Assembly: GCA_023374025.1 (NCBI GenBank)
Contig: SIJG01000103.1
Span: 418,419 to 482,418 of the forward strand
Source: Heterodera schachtii
Taxonomy: Eukaryota; Nematoda; Chromadorea; Rhabditida; Heteroderidae
Length of the DNA stretch: 64,000 bases
Reading direction: 5' to 3'
The notes under the pieces are model-generated. The model saw only the letters and a list, made by a program, of their open reading frames with translations. It was not told the origin of the DNA and searched no databases. Below are positions 1 through 13,989 of the stretch, piece after piece (positions within the stretch are counted from its first letter, which is position 1; each line of letters opens with the position of its first letter). The position numbers were made by a program, and so were the translations under genes.

Positions 1-3000
1 GTGTAAAATCGAGCCATTTTCAGAATACAACCATAAAAATGCTATAATAACATTTAAAAACATGTAGCATTTTATAATGAACATGTAAATAAAATTTGGT
101 GCGTTTCAGAGCACTTTCTGAAAAAACTTTTTGGCATATTTCAAAGCAATTAAAAATTTTTTAATTTTATTCATCTCCCTTTTTGAGAAAATAAGCATCA
201 TATATGGCCTTATATCACATGTATATAAAATTTGGCGCGTTTCTGATTCCTTTCTGAAAAAATATTTGTGAATAAATTATGTTATTTTAAAATGAATAAT
301 CTTTAGACTTTTTACTTAGTATTAATTTTAAATATTATCTAGATTTCTAAAGGTAAATTTTTAAGGTTATTTTATTAAATTAAATTAATAAAGCCTTGAT
401 TTTGATATATTCAATGTGATAAAGTTTATTTCCTTTATTTTATTTTAAATATATTTATTTAATGGCTTTATTTTTTTAATAAAATTTTGCGGCTAACCTA
501 TTTTCTCCGTGGGTAGCATAAATAAATTTTCGGCACCCCAATGATGGTGCCAAAACACTATCAAATTTTTCCTTTTATGAATAATTTTTCTTTCCTCAAT
601 TATCTATAATTGATCAAAAAGCTTTCTCGGAATGAAAATATTTGCGTTTTTAAGTAAATGAACTTTGATTTATATATCTTGAAATTTTAACCTTAATATG
701 TTCAATTTATTAAGTGACAAATGTAAATGTTTTTGTTTAAAAATAAAAAACGTATCATTTAAATTATTATTAATTTATTTTTTATTTTAATTAAAAGGTT
801 GCGACGTTATTCAAATATGATTTGTTTTTGTTTTATGTAATGTGTAATAGTTTCGAGTATTATTTTTTTAAATTTATTCATATTAAAGATATTTTGGCTT
901 TTCACCATATTTTTAAATTGTTTGTATAATATTTATATTTTTTAATAAATATGTTTAAGTTACATTATATTTAAGTTACATTATTTTATGATTTTAATTA
1001 TGTATTAAAAATTTTCATTCTATTGAATTTAGCACCTTTATGCATATATTTTTATTTCGTATAAACTTCGACGCGATGAACCTTTGGAGGATTTAGTCAT
1101 TATTTGCGGCTAATGTAAAATTCCATTTTATTTGTTCGACATAAATTTAAATTACTAATTGCGGAATATGTGTGCTGAGATTCAAATAATTGTAATCATT
1201 AAAAAAAGATTCTCGATAGGAAAAAACATTAATACTTAAACCAGGTCCGGATGCGATACACGAATACTGCTTTTTTCTATATCTTAATTTTAATTATTAT
1301 CATGATTAATTAATTTCGAAAATTTTAATTTTTTAATGTTCATTTTTTATTATATTGTGTTTGTTTTATAGGTTTTATTTTTTCATGTGCATCTACTTAA
1401 ATGCTTTTATTAAATTAATTAATTCGTTTATTTTTTTGTAGTTTTTTTTAATAAAACTTGGATTAATTATTTTCAATAAAATTAATATATTAATGAAACG
1501 TACAAAAATGTAATGTGCCCACGCTGCAAGCTACGGCCCATCTTCTTTGACGTTTTTTATTTCTTTGACCATTCATTAAATTTTTTAGTTTTTTAGAACT
1601 AATTTAACTTAATATATTTTAATTCGATTACATTTGATTATGGATATATTTGACTTTATAATATTAAAGTGCATGATAATATTATTTATTAAAAATATAC
1701 CTTCGAATATTTGCATTAGATAAAATTTTGCTTGCCATTATCTTGAAATTTTTCTAAGATAAAAAACACATTTGATTTAATTAAATAAGAATAATTTGAT
1801 TTATTATTTTAAGGACTTTTCTACGATCGCTCCATGGTGATTGGCAATTTTGCGAAGATTTCATAATATTTTATATAATTTTCGTTTAGTTAGTTTTTTT
1901 ATTTTATTACAAGCCTGATATCATTTGCAACAATAAAAAAACAAAGTTCTATACTTTGACTTTTTCAATACGGTATAGTTACATTAACATTATTTATTTA
2001 TTAAATTTATTTAGTTGTATTTTTAAAAATTTATCTTTAATAATATTAATTAATAATTTGGTTTATTTAAATAATGTTCCATTTTGTAAATTTTTATTTG
2101 CAACTTTATTTACTTTGCTTAGGAAATTTTTTATATTTAATTTAATATGTTATTTATAAAAATTATATTTACTTTTTTTATAGTTCAGTGATCATATAAA
2201 ATAACTAAAATCTAAATATTTGAGAAAGTTTTTTAACTCTTTTTTTGTAATTTATATATACAATAAGATATTCGACGTCATTTAAGAAATTTTTTCATTT
2301 TTTTTTGAAATTTTTAAAATAAGAAAATATAAACATATTGATCAATCAATTGACAATGCGAATAAATGAAATTTGTCTTTTTAATTTAATAAGAATTTAA
2401 ATTTTTATTTTTTATTATAAATTATGAATAATTTGGTTTTTTCATTCTTTGTGGATAACTCAAAGTTTCAATTTTTTCCTTAATATATATATAATAATAA
2501 GTAAATTCAGATTAAAAAACTTGCGAACGTGCAGAGATTAGATTAAATGGGCTGCCTTAAAATTTATTATGTTAATTTCATTTCAATAACTAAGTAATAA
2601 ATATGTTTGTTCTTCATGAGATGATTCAATTTTTTTTATTATTGTTTGTTTTTACCTCTAATAATCAATTTTTATTTTGGCAAATAAGTCGTTTTAAGTA
2701 ACCTTCTCTTTTTTCATTTCATCCACGCTTTGTGTTCATAAATAAAAAATAAATTGGCTTTTAATTATTTCAAATTTTTCAAGATGTTTTATTTAAATAT
2801 TTTCAATTATGATCTAAAAAATTATGGCTGTTTAATAATCATAATCAAAATTGTTGTTTATTGAACCATTTTACAATGAATAGACGTGTTTATGTTTCGC
2901 TAGTCGAAAAAAATAGTTTTATTTATTAAAGTATCATTAGGCATTTTTTGAAATTAAAGTTTTCTTATTAAATTGGAATAATTATTTTTGAAGGTAAATT

Positions 3001-6000
3001 CTTTTATTTCATTTCACTTATATTAATAATAATTTTTCTTTGTTGTATGGTATTCAAAATAATAACTACCCAATTTAATTAATTTCTCGAGTTCACTTCA
3101 CAAAGTATTTTGCTGTTGTAAATTGACTGAGTTTAATACATTTTTTTGTTTGGTTGTATGTCTTACGAATTTATAAAATTCAATTATTATAATCTTCAAA
3201 ATAAAAATATGAAAAAGGAATTTATTTTGAAAATTTTCCTTCATAAAATAATAATATTACAAATTTTAAGATAAAATAATTAAAATCAAAACCAAAACTC
3301 AATAGCCACTAAATTTTATTATAAACAAGACACAGTTTTATTCATCAGTATAAATTAGAAATGAACTTTTAATTTTATTAATAAGTTCAGTTAAATAATA
3401 GTAAAAATTTGATTTTAGCAAACTTTGAGCAGAAAAATATGAAAAAATTTAAAAAATTTGGATTGATATTTTATTAATTTTTATTTTTAAAAACTTAATA
3501 CATCTTAATAATGAATATTTAATGAATATTTTAAGATTTATTAAATTTTTAGGTAAGCAATTTAATTTTAACAAAGTAAATAAATTTCATTTTAGAGATA
3601 ATTAAATATTTAAAGTATATTTTAAGTAATAGTATTATTCTTTGTCCGAGAGCGAGAGTCGTGGGGGTTGATGATATTATTTTTCTTGTTATTCAAAATT
3701 AAATCAATTAAACACAAAAGCCTTCAAATATTATTACATCAGAATTAGATAAGATGGCAGGAAGCTTTTTTTAATTCATAACAAACAGGCGCTTTCATCA
3801 TTTTAAACAAATCGTTTTACTGTTTTTTATTTTATTAAATGACTCTATTTTATAAATTCTAACAATTAATTGAATTTATTGAAGGATTTTTTAATGAATT
3901 TATTTCATTTGTTAATAATTGGTTTTGGTGCGTTTTGAAAAATCATAGTATTTAAATAAGGTAATTTATTCATTTTATGCGATGACACGGTCAATTCAAA
4001 TCCACTTTTCGGCTTTACTTTAATTCTCAATAAAATTTTATATTAAATATTAATTTTGGTTTTTTTTCTTTATGGACCATATTATGGCTGGCCATTGCTT
4101 TCGTTGATCCTTTTTTTGTGCTACAAACTTTTCCACAAAATTACACTCCGCTTCATTTTTCGTTTATTTTAAAATTATTATTTGGGTTTGGGTTTTATTT
4201 TTTGGGATATCAATGTAAAATATGTATTCAATAAAATTTGTTATTATATTAATTCATAATATTTTCTTCTATTAATTTTTATTTAAATCAATTTGGGCCT
4301 TTTGTGGATTCATTTCGTTAAAATAAAACACCAATTCATTTGTATGAAATATAATTATAAAAAATGAATTAATTTTCTTCATATTATTTTACTCTTGTTT
4401 GGGTAGCACGCAAAGACCTTCCGTAATTCGTATGTGCCACAGTTTGCATATTTATTTTGAAAATTTTCATCCTTTTAATTTAATTACTTCTATACTTCGA
4501 ACATTAATTAAAATTTTTTGGTCGATTTATATTATGATTATACTAACAAATTAATTATTTTCTGAATTATTAATTTGTTATTCGTTAGACTCTCTTGTTA
4601 ATTTTTTTATTCTTATTTTTCATTTTTGTTCAAAACTTTTTCTTACGAAGACCATCGTTCTTTCATCAGTGAATTAAATATTTTCATAAAACAGTTAAGT
4701 AAAAAAGTACGCAATGTCTAGAATTAAGTTAAAAACGTCCATTCCCCTCTCGGGAGCCTAACTACTGCAATCAAAAACTTTCAGTAATTTGTGACAAATT
4801 AAAATATAAAAGTCAATTCGATTTTGTATTTGATTTTAAAAATAATTTTTTTTGGAAATCTCGTTGCAGCAATTCTTGATTGCATCATATTTTTTATAGC
4901 TCCTTGAAATTCCAAATTATTTAATCTTTTTTCATAATCTTTTAAATTTGTTTTGGTTCTATTAATAAATTTTTTTAAGTAAACATAGATTTTTTTGTTA
5001 TTACCAAATGATAATCAATTTCGAATAATTTTGAATTTACTATTTTTTTAGTTTTTTGTTGTTTTCTAATTCGATTAATTTTGTCTTTCTTGATAAATTT
5101 AGTCTAGGTAAAAATGATTGTTTCTCTTCAATTTCGAGTTATTTTAACGAGATTAATATACATATAAATAATAATTCCAGCTGATTTTTTCTCTTTTATT
5201 AGCATTAAACTGAAACTTATTTAATTTGGATAAATTGAATTCTAAAACTTACCCGGAATCGGGGCGCATTACAACAAATTACTTAGAAAAAACCCAGATG
5301 GCATCAAATAAAACGATAGTTAATATCAAATATGAAAAATTTTCGATATTATTTGTTTCCGAACATTTTTAAACAGCAACAAGTCAATATTTTAATTTCT
5401 TTAATCATTTTTAAATAATTATTTTTATTTTCTACTTTATCAGTTATATTTAAATATTGGAACCAAAATCCTTATTTCGAAAAAAAATTTTCGAAACATA
5501 TTTTAAATATCCTATATTTTGCATTCATATCCTTTAATTTTTTCTAGATTTGCATGTAATCATTAGAAATTTTTTTTAGGGTTATGTGCCGAAAAATGTT
5601 GACTGCCACTGTTTTTAAAGTAGAAATTGTAATTTGAACGATTATTGTTATCGGATATTTAAATTTTATTCTGTGTTGTTCTATATTTTATTTTTAGAAG
5701 AAAGCATATTTAATATTAAATATATTTCGAATTTGCTCAATGAATTATTTCTTTTCTTTTTAGATTAATTATTTTTAATTTTTAATTCTACGATATAATT
5801 AGATTTTTTATTTAACTAGTGAATTTTTTTAATCTATTTAAAAAGAATGTTTGAATTCCTTTAAAAGTTCTCATTTTAAATGTAAGGTTTATTGGTTCTA
5901 TTTATTTATTATAATTTATATTTATTTCCATGTGCCAAGGTCAAGGTTCGGATCTCTTTATTTTTGCGAATTCTCATCCTTATTTGTTTTTTAATCGGCT

Positions 6001-8292
6001 TTTAAGAAAAATAATTTTAGATGATATTTAGATCGTAGCTCTTCTTGAAACATCTATATTTAATCCTCTTCATAATCTTTTATAAATTATTTTTTTTCGG
6101 AAATTCTTTTAATAAAATTTTGTTTAGGTAACCAATAAATTTAAAATTACAAATTAATTCGAAAATTTAAAAAAAAATTGTGCAGGTTATATTAATTGAA
6201 TCGTATTAAATGAGTCTTTTGTGTTTTTAAATTAATATTATTTTATATTTATAAATCTTGCCAAAAGACAGATTTTTTATTATTTAATTACCGCTTATAA
6301 ATTTGTATTCGCAATACATATCTAAACGATATATTATGTTTTTCTATATAATTTTTCGCAAATTAAAGTTTTTTAAATATTTTTCTGTTTTCATTTCATT
6401 TTTATTTTTACCATCTCCTCATTTTTCTCACTCAATCTATAGTTCAAAAATACCTTTACAGGAGTAAAAATAAAATAATTAATTATATTTTTATTAATGT
6501 AGTTTTTAAAATTATTTTTGCTTTTAATTTTACCTTATTATATTTTTTTATTAAACCATTTAAAATTAAATAAATATTGGATGAGATTCAATTTCAGCAA
6601 ATAGAGAATATATAAACTATTATTAAATAAGTTTTTTCAATTCTTTAAAAATACTATTCATGTCTTGAGGCTTGTTAAAGCTTCCAATTTCAAGGTAGCT
6701 TAATATTAATACTTGGTATTTAATATTTATTATCTGTAAAAAAGTTTAACATTTTTCTTTTTAGCGCTGAGCTGTCGGCTTTTTAGTATTCAACATCAAT
6801 TATTTTATCAACTTTTGGGAGATATTTACCTATATTCATAAAATCATTTGCGTTTTGTTTACTTTGTTGATTTGAAATTTTATTTTTTACTTAATACATT
6901 TTAAAATCTATCAAAATTTAAACCAAATTTAAAAGAAGTAAAAAGCATGACTATTAAAGCTGTAATATAAAACTTTAATCGAAAAATCCAAGGTTGATTA
7001 ATTATGATATATAGCTTGGAAATAATATATTTTTAATAATTTTTTAAGAATGCTTTTATACGCTTTCGTTTGTTTTTCTTTATGCACTCTCAAGTGAATT
7101 AATTTTCTTTATTCTTCTTCATCAAAAGTGCTTTTCCTAACAGCATTTATTTTGTCGGTTATTTTATTGAATTCTTGTTATTCATTTTAAAATGTACTTT
7201 TAATAAACGACATATGGATTCTAAATTTTTTGTACAAATCATTGAAAAAGGCATGCTGTATTTATAATAAAATTATTATTTTAAATTTTATTTAGCAAAT
7301 TTTAATTTTATCTAATATTTATAATGGTGTATATATATTTTTTATTTTTCGGATTTATTTTTTGGTTGCTTATTTAAGAAATATTTTAGTTCACCTTTAA
7401 TTTAATAATTCTTTTTTCTTCCGTTAAAATTCTTGGCCCAGTGCTTACAATTGTATGTGAAAAGGTTGTATTGTATCCTGGCTAATTATATTAAATAATA
7501 AAATTGTCATTTTTTAATTATTCAATTGAATTTTATAAATTTAGCAATAAAATGCTTTAAATACAATTTTTTAAAAATTTCGATTTAAAGTTAAATTTTT
7601 GTATTTGGATACTTTATCTTTGTTCCGATTAAAATAAGATTAATTTAGTGTTTTTATTTTATTAATATTTAAATATAGTTTTTTTTATTTAATGAGACTA
7701 TTATCGCAAAATATTTTTTGAGTTTTTACAAAGTGTACTTCCATCGTAAATAATATTGTTCTGATTAGAATATGTTTTTTTAATTTTATTAAATTTGTTT
7801 AACTTGACAATTCCCACATTTGTTGGCGGTATAAAAATAACTAACTTATTTTTATTTCTTTTCACAAGTTCTCTTCTAAAGTATCTTGGTAAGTTATTCA
7901 CATATTATTTTAATTTTGAAATTTATTAATCCTATTTTATTTTTTAATTTGGAATAAAGAAGTCATTTAATTATGCTTTTTATATAAAAGTAATTCTGAA
8001 TAATACTCTTGCTAAATGAAAACATATTGTTTATTTTTTATATATTTTTTCATTATGTGTTTGATTATTTATCTAAAATAAATAATTCGCCATTTTGTTA
8101 TCAAATCTGTTTAGGAGGTTGGATAAATAGACAGCGTCTATGAATGCGTATAACATTTCGATAGATGATTATTTAATAATGGTTTAAATGTTTACTTTGA
8201 AATTTGCTAGTTTTCTATGCTATTAATTTTGATTTTATAAATTTATTAAAACTAAATAAGTTCATTATTTATTTTGTTTTTCATCAAAGTCT
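1..8292. other. AT-rich, T-biased non-genic DNA
   Basis: I see no convincing gene here. The + strand is conspicuously richer in T than A. Small GC-richer patches interrupt it (around 1070-1130, 1510-1560, 1820-1850, 3645-3675, 4735-4775, 5248-5320 and 5590-5620). Some of these read as short stretches of plausible protein, for example an open stretch in the + strand from about 5248 to 5374, but none has a start, splice context and continuation that I can defend. Positions 60-265 hold two units of a dispersed repeat described separately. Confidence 0.6.
60..265 (-). repeat. Dispersed repeat with GAAAGTGCTCTGAAACGCACC core, left-edge copy
   Basis: Two degenerate units about 140 bp apart (cores near 100-130 and 230-258) contain aaatttggtgcgtttcagag followed by cactttctg, and then a weaker version. 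The reverse complement of the core recurs near 37200-37240 and, with its neighbouring ATTTACATGTTAATGATGCA sequence, near 63597-63660. It therefore appears at both edges of the window in opposite orientation. No coding capacity was seen. Confidence 0.6.
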
Positions 8293-8958
8293 GTTATAAT
8301 TAGGGCTATAAATTATATGCTTTTGCATATTTTTTCTGGGTATATGCTATGAAGAAAGGGGCTCAAAAATAGCATTTCTACGTTAAAATTTTTAGATTTG
8401 GAGAAGGTTTTTAGTGCTTATAAAAGCATATTTTGGGGTTTTTCGAGAATAAATGCATATTTTGCCTTTTTGGGCTTTTAGAGCATATTTCGGTCATTTT
8501 TTGGAAATTTTCACATGAAAAATGCGAAAAAGCGAAAAATACACCCCTAAGGATCGACTTTTTGGGAATTTTTAAAAGTTACACCCTTGAAAAACTAATT
8601 TTCAAGAACTTTTGAAAAAAAAATTGATACAAGATAAAAAAAAAAGTAATTATTTTGAGCATAAAACAAAAATTCAAAATTGCATATGTAAATTATGAAA
8701 TTCAAAATTTTCTACAATTGTCTAAAAGAGCTCATTAGTCATTGTTTTGGCGTTTTTAAGGTCATTTCTGAATTTTTACACAATTTTTTGGCATTTTTTG
8801 AAGGTTAAAAGCCATATTTGACAGTTTTTAATGCATATTTTCGTGCATATTTGGGCATTTTTCAGATTTTTAGGGCATATTTTGAGGATTTTTAGTGCAT
8901 ATTTTATGCGCATATTTAGCATTTTTTAGTGCATATAATTTATAGCCCTAGTTATAAT
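8293..8958. mobile_element. hAT-type MITE with perfect 20-bp TIRs and 8-bp TSD
   Basis: The element spans 8301-8950. Its left end is tagggctataaattatatgc, and 8931-8950 is the exact reverse complement. It is flanked on both sides by the same 8-bp word, gttataat (8293-8300 and 8951-8958). An 8-bp target-site duplication together with TAGGG...CCCTA ends is characteristic of hAT transposons. The 650-bp interior has no transposase; it is built largely of repeated gcatattt words, so it is a non-autonomous (MITE) copy. Open frames inside, such as 8433-8615, are by-products of the low complexity. Confidence 0.88.
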
Positions 8959-9099
8959 ATATTAATTTAAAATAAAGAATTCTCACAACCTTTATCAAAT
9001 TAGTTTATGAAAGTGGGTAATTAGGCATCGTCCACTAATTTATATTTCCAATTGAAAAAACTTTTTAATTGATAAAATAATTTTGGCTAACTGTTCATT

Positions 9100-12000
9100 G
9101 AAGTAATTAATATTTGGGTAATATATTCGGAAATAAATAGAATAGGAAAATGGATTTTTTGCTGAATGCGAAAAAGGCAAATAATTGGTGGAAATGGCAT
9201 TGGAAGGAGAAAGGAAGGAATGAATGACCACATCATTAGAGGTGTGCCAGTGAAGCAATGCGATGCGTTCGCGTCCTTTTATATTGATTCACAAAGAAAT
9301 GTTTGGGAAAAGAAGAGAGTAATGGGGCAAGGCAAAGAAATGGAGAAATTTGAAAATATTAAAATCAAAGTCGAAGAAGCAAAAAATCATAAAATAAACA
9401 CAATTCTTACGACAACAAAAAAAAGCCATAAATGAGACATCAAAATGAAAATTTCCTAACTTTATCAGATTTGTCCTGATTTCGATGTATCGGCCCAATT
9501 TTTATTTATTCGCTAAATTTTCAGTTAAGTTTTATTTTTGTTTTTGTTTTTTTGTGGAAATCAGTTACAAATGAACCCAAAAAACTTACCCAAAAGCGCA
9601 AAATATGATTAAAAACATAATTAAAATTGCCTGAAATATGAGCTTTTATTATTGCTCTCCAATTTGCTGAGAAATTGAAAATATGATATTTATTCGATGT
9701 GAATTTCTTGATAAATTTATGTTATTAAACAGCTTTATATTGAAATAATAATTTTCATATTCTTTTTGTAATAATTGCAAAAAAAATTTTCGCATTGAAA
9801 CACCAATTTTTAAAGCGATTTTTTCTTTTTAAGCACCTTTTCAAAAAAAATATAGAATTTGTGCCTTTTGGAAGTTCAATATTTTTAATTCTTTTACAGA
9901 AACAAATAAATAACAATCATTTATTTTAAAATTTATTTATATTTGTGCAGTGAAATAATTTCTGTAGTTTTTAGAGAAATATTTATACCAAAATCGAAGA
10001 AGAAATAACCATAAAATAAACACGCCGGGCGAAAATAAGCACAAAGAGTGAAAGTTTTAATGTTTATATTTTCGATGCTTATCATCATCTTCAGCTTTTT
10101 TTTTTACCAGAATTTAACATTTTAATAAAATTCTGAGCATGAGAAATCATAGTTGATTTTATCTGGCCCAATGATTCACTGTCTTCCAACTCCATTTTTT
10201 TGTCATTTTATTTTCAAAATTTCAAAAGGAGAGGATCGGCAGTGTCGATACGTGCCGCCAGAGAAAAATTTGTTTATGTTCCGGAGGTGCCGATGTGCGC
10301 CAAAATCTTGATATTTTTTAATGCGATATGTTAACAGATTTTGACGAAATAATAGATCTTTTCTCCAAAAACGCACAAAATATATCAGGAATTGCAAAAA
10401 CCAGCAATCGCAAAAATTTTTTCAGAAAAATTTCATCAACTTTAAATCATCGCACGGGTCCGGGCACCATCATCAAATTATTCTCACTATTTTTCGACAT
10501 TGGGTCATGAATTTTGTTTTTGTAGTGCCAAAATATTGGGCCAAATTCATTCTCCAGCGTTCAAGCAGACATTTTTTTATCTGCAATATCAACTGTCATT
10601 TGCTTTATATCTGCCAATTTAGCAAAAATATAATTCCGAATAAATGGCAATCCGTTTTCATAAATTCGCCCATTTTTTTCTTCAGCAAAATTTGGCGAAA
10701 TCTGAAAAAAATATTTTTCTTGACAAAATCATGTGATGCATAAATGTAGTGTCATTAAATAAATGCTCATCATTGCTAAAAACAAATTTGTGTTTTTTAA
10801 AAATTAATTATTCTGACTGTATATTAATGCTGATAATAACAAATTTTAGCTGCAAAAAATAATTTTTTTTTCTTTGATTGGATGATGTTATTTTTATATC
10901 TTTTTTCCTTTTAAATGCTTATTAAAAATTAAAGATCTCGTCCTCTGGATGAACTAATCGAAGTTCAAATTTTCGTAAAAATTTTTGTTGCTTTAATTTG
11001 TTTATTATTTGAAGAATAAATATTATTAATTTAAAATTCATTTTCGGCACTTGTCTAAGTACAATTTTTGTTATGGTAAATAAAAATTATTATTAACAAT
11101 TTATCCTGTGTATATGGTTTTACTATATCAGTTTTAAAATAAATTTCTAATTTAATTATCCGAGCTTTTTTCTACTAATTAATTTGGGAATTTATTTTTT
11201 TAATGAATGTTCAGGATTAAAGATTTGATTTTAATTATTTTTAAAAAATAAATGCGGAGTAAAATTTACCAAATTTAAGAACTAGATCATAAATCTTTTA
11301 AAGGTTATTTTAAACAAGGTGCTGGTGGAAATTTTTAGTATTTGATGTTTTTAAATTTATCAATAAGATGTTTGTCACTTTATGTGAGTTTAAGCTTTAA
11401 ACAATTAAAAAATGCTTTTAAAATGCGTTTTATTATGTCTATTTGCTTCTAGAGAAGCCGAAGATTGAACTTTGACATATATAATGATTTATGTAATCAT
11501 GTTTTTGGATTTATTTGTTTTAACATTTTTTCAGATAGCATAAAGATAAACCAAAAAGCACATTTTCTTTGCTTAATTTTTGAGCGATTTTAGCTCTGAA
11601 TTAAAAATTGCATTATAAATAATATATACAAAAGCTTTTCATTTCTATTCGGTTTGCCTTTAATTAAATTCGGGTTGATGTTTCAGAATTGATTTTTTTT
11701 TTTTGACTTGAGGACTTTTTTTTGCGACATGCTCAAAAATTTCAAAAATTATACACAAAATAAATCAGTCGAAAAACAATACCCCCTTCTCCATTTATCC
11801 CCCCGTATCTAATAATCCCCCCCCCTTTCTGAGGAGGTTGAACAATAATCCCCCCGGGGTGATATAGAGCATTTACGGTATATACAATTTTTAAGTATTT
11901 GAATAGGTAGTGCAACATTTGCAGCCGAAATATGTGGATTGTGATAGAAAAATTTTTTAGTGTATCTTTTGGTTCTCGGCCGAAAGTTTAACCCCACGTG

Positions 12001-12330
12001 TATTCTCCACTTGATAGACACCCAAACATCATTTGTATTATTCTTGATTAACCTTTTATTACAGAGATGAATCTGAGAATATTATTATTTTTGATACTCG
12101 AAAAAGCCGAATTTTGTATTTTAGTTCAAAAAAAGTTATGACATTGGAAACTTGAGCCGAAAGTCGGCTGTATTTTTGGCTATTTGAATTATTCCATCAA
12201 TTTTTTTTTGTTTCAAATATAAATTGTTTTAATTCATCACTTATTTCACTACATGCGAATATTTATAATACCTTCAATTATTGCTTTGTTTTAATAATCT
12301 GATGAACGGTTTTATATGTCTCAAAATATG
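9100..12330 (+). repeat. Left arm of a 3.2-kb inverted segmental duplication
   Basis: This segment matches the reverse complement of about 28508-31720 nearly throughout, including low-complexity stretches, AT-rich spacers and the C-run cluster at 11780-11860. Similarity begins around the attcggaaataaatag word near 9125 (with a weaker tail outside it) and ends at tatgtctcaaaatatg near 12330. Several open frames are shared by both arms (9166-9435, 10328-10510, 10507-10743). They are short, overlap frames open on the opposite strand, and match no family I recognise, so I do not call them genes. The arm could be a transposon of unknown class or a simple duplication. Confidence 0.85.
11775..11882 (+). 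mobile_element. C-run cluster ending in GAGCATTTACGGTATA, possible pogo-like transposon end
   Basis: Within about 90 bp there are four runs of five to nine C, separated by short spacers such as ttatc and gtatctaataat, followed by ggggtgatatagagcatttacggtata. The layout of repeated C-run/TAAT spacers leading to GAGCATTTACGGTA resembles, from memory, the terminal region of pogo/Tc1-type elements of invertebrates, where the element would end at a TA target. No partner end was found nearby. The inverted copy lies at about 28945-29055. The family assignment is tentative. Confidence 0.35.
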
Positions 12331-13646
12331 TTTTTGCAAATGGTATTTAATTTTACAAGGTTTCTTTTTTTCTACTTCTTATATTTTCTAAAATTTTAAA
12401 ATGAATTAATTTTTTAGATGATATATTATTATGTAGCGCCTATTTCGCTAAATCTGCATTATATTTTGAAACTAAAATTAATAAATAATATCATTTTAAT
12501 AAAAATTTTAAATTGAAATTTCAATAAAGTAAATTTTTAATTATTAGAAAAATTTTTTATCTTATTACAAGGCTTTTATTCTGATCTTAATTTACTTTTA
12601 ACATGTTTTGTATTAGATTTTTTGTTTTTAAATTAATATTTATTTATATTTTTACAAAATATTCGCTTGACTATTTTTTTAACTATATTTGAGGAACTAT
12701 CATTTTTACTGCTTTTATTTCATTTTATTATCATTTATCCTGCTATTTTTTAAATGTTTCTCGACCTTAGCCCAAGCGCAGGGGCGACTGGTGCGGATGT
12801 TGACATGGCATTCTGTCCCATGCTGACCCATACACAGGAGAAATTATACTTATTCCACGACCGTTCGTTGGTTGATCATGGCAGATAAATCTCGAAGGTA
12901 CCGCGGACTTGGCTGATATTTACTCCTTTGGAGAGTTGATAAACTTTCATATATTTGTTAAGCTAAATCAACTCTTTTAAATATGAATTTTTCCTTATAT
13001 CATTTTTTATAAATTTTATTTTTAGTTAATTTAATTTTTATGTCCTATTTATTTCATTTTTAAAAGTTCATTTACGAATTTATCTTTCGTGCGTATATTC
13101 CGAACTTTTCTTTTTAAATTTTCAATATATTTCATTTGTATTTACGAATAATTTATTATGTTTAATATTTTTATATTTTATTAAACTTCCTGAAGGACTT
13201 GGTGTAAACTGCGGAACTGGTCACTCGAAATGTGTTGCTGCTGCTTATGATGATTACTTCGTTTTTTAGAATAAAAAGTACTTAATTTTCTGTTTTATAT
13301 TAATTATTATAAATTTTTGTAAGATTTATATTAATTGAATGATTAGTGATTTTATTTTACTTTTAATCATATATAATATTAATATCGTTTTGAAATACGC
13401 TCCTTTAAATTTAATAATAATAAATATTTATTTATCTGCACTTTCTATCATTTAGATAGAAAATATTTTAAAAATATTCTTAATTATATAAACTGAATTG
13501 CTTTCGCTGATCATCATCTATTGCGTTTTGTATTCATCTTGTGATTCTTTTTTTGAAAATTAAAATATATTAAAAGAAAAACCAATTAATTCTTTTGAAA
13601 TTTTGTAACTTTTTTCTACACTGACCATTCATATATACTTAATTAT
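12331..13646 (+). other. AT-rich spacer with coding-like GC patches
   Basis: Most of this is AT-rich and non-genic. Two patches are distinctly GC-richer and read like exons. One is 12754-12980, with a 44-residue frame beginning MFLDLSPSAGATGADVDMAF and an overlapping kinase-like frame, annotated separately. The other is 13183-13269, a 28-codon open stretch containing GVNCGTGHSKCVAAAYDDY and ending in TAG. No splice model joins them. Confidence 0.45.
12754..12980 (+). pseudogene. Relic exon patch with a protein-kinase-like motif
   Basis: Two reading frames of this GC-richer patch look like protein. Frame A (12754-12888) encodes 44 aa containing an Asp/Met/His-rich stretch and no recognised domain. 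Frame B (12876-12980) encodes 34 aa including ADLADIYSFGELI, which resembles kinase subdomain IX (D-[IV]-[YW]-S-[FY]-G), with an EGT just before it as in the GT.x.APE activation-segment region. Upstream, frame B is stopped by TGA at 12873-12875. That fits a decayed kinase fragment better than a working gene. No HRD or DFG motif was found nearby. Chance resemblance remains possible. Confidence 0.28.
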
Positions 13647-13989
13647 TAGGGATGGGATTTTTATGTGCTAAAAATCATAAAATATATAATAAAATATGTG
13701 TGAAATATGTGCTAAAAACCTTAAAAATGCCAATATATGTGCTAAAATATGTGTTAAAAAATTGAAAAATAAAGGGTATTTTTTTACCTAAAAAGCCTGA
13801 AAAATCTATTTCTTTTTCATTTTCGGCCGCGCAATTGTTAATCAAATACATTTCAAGGTGTTCTATAAATTATCATTTGTATTTTCAACTAGGTATGAAA
13901 TAATAATAATTTTTACATTTCTTATTTAGCGCAATATAGGTATTAAATAAATTTGGCCATAGTCCAAATTTTCGGTGATTTTCAATTAT

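Noticed and set aside
9166..9435. 89-codon basic protein conserved between the two arms
   Set aside because: Conservation follows from the DNA duplication. The third copy (28.1-28.5 kb) breaks the frame with a TGA, and the opposite strand is also open.
10507..10743. 78-codon frame shared with 30092-30331
   Set aside because: It lies in the inverted repeat with AT-driven composition, and the mirrored copy carries an indel near the start; no family was recognised.
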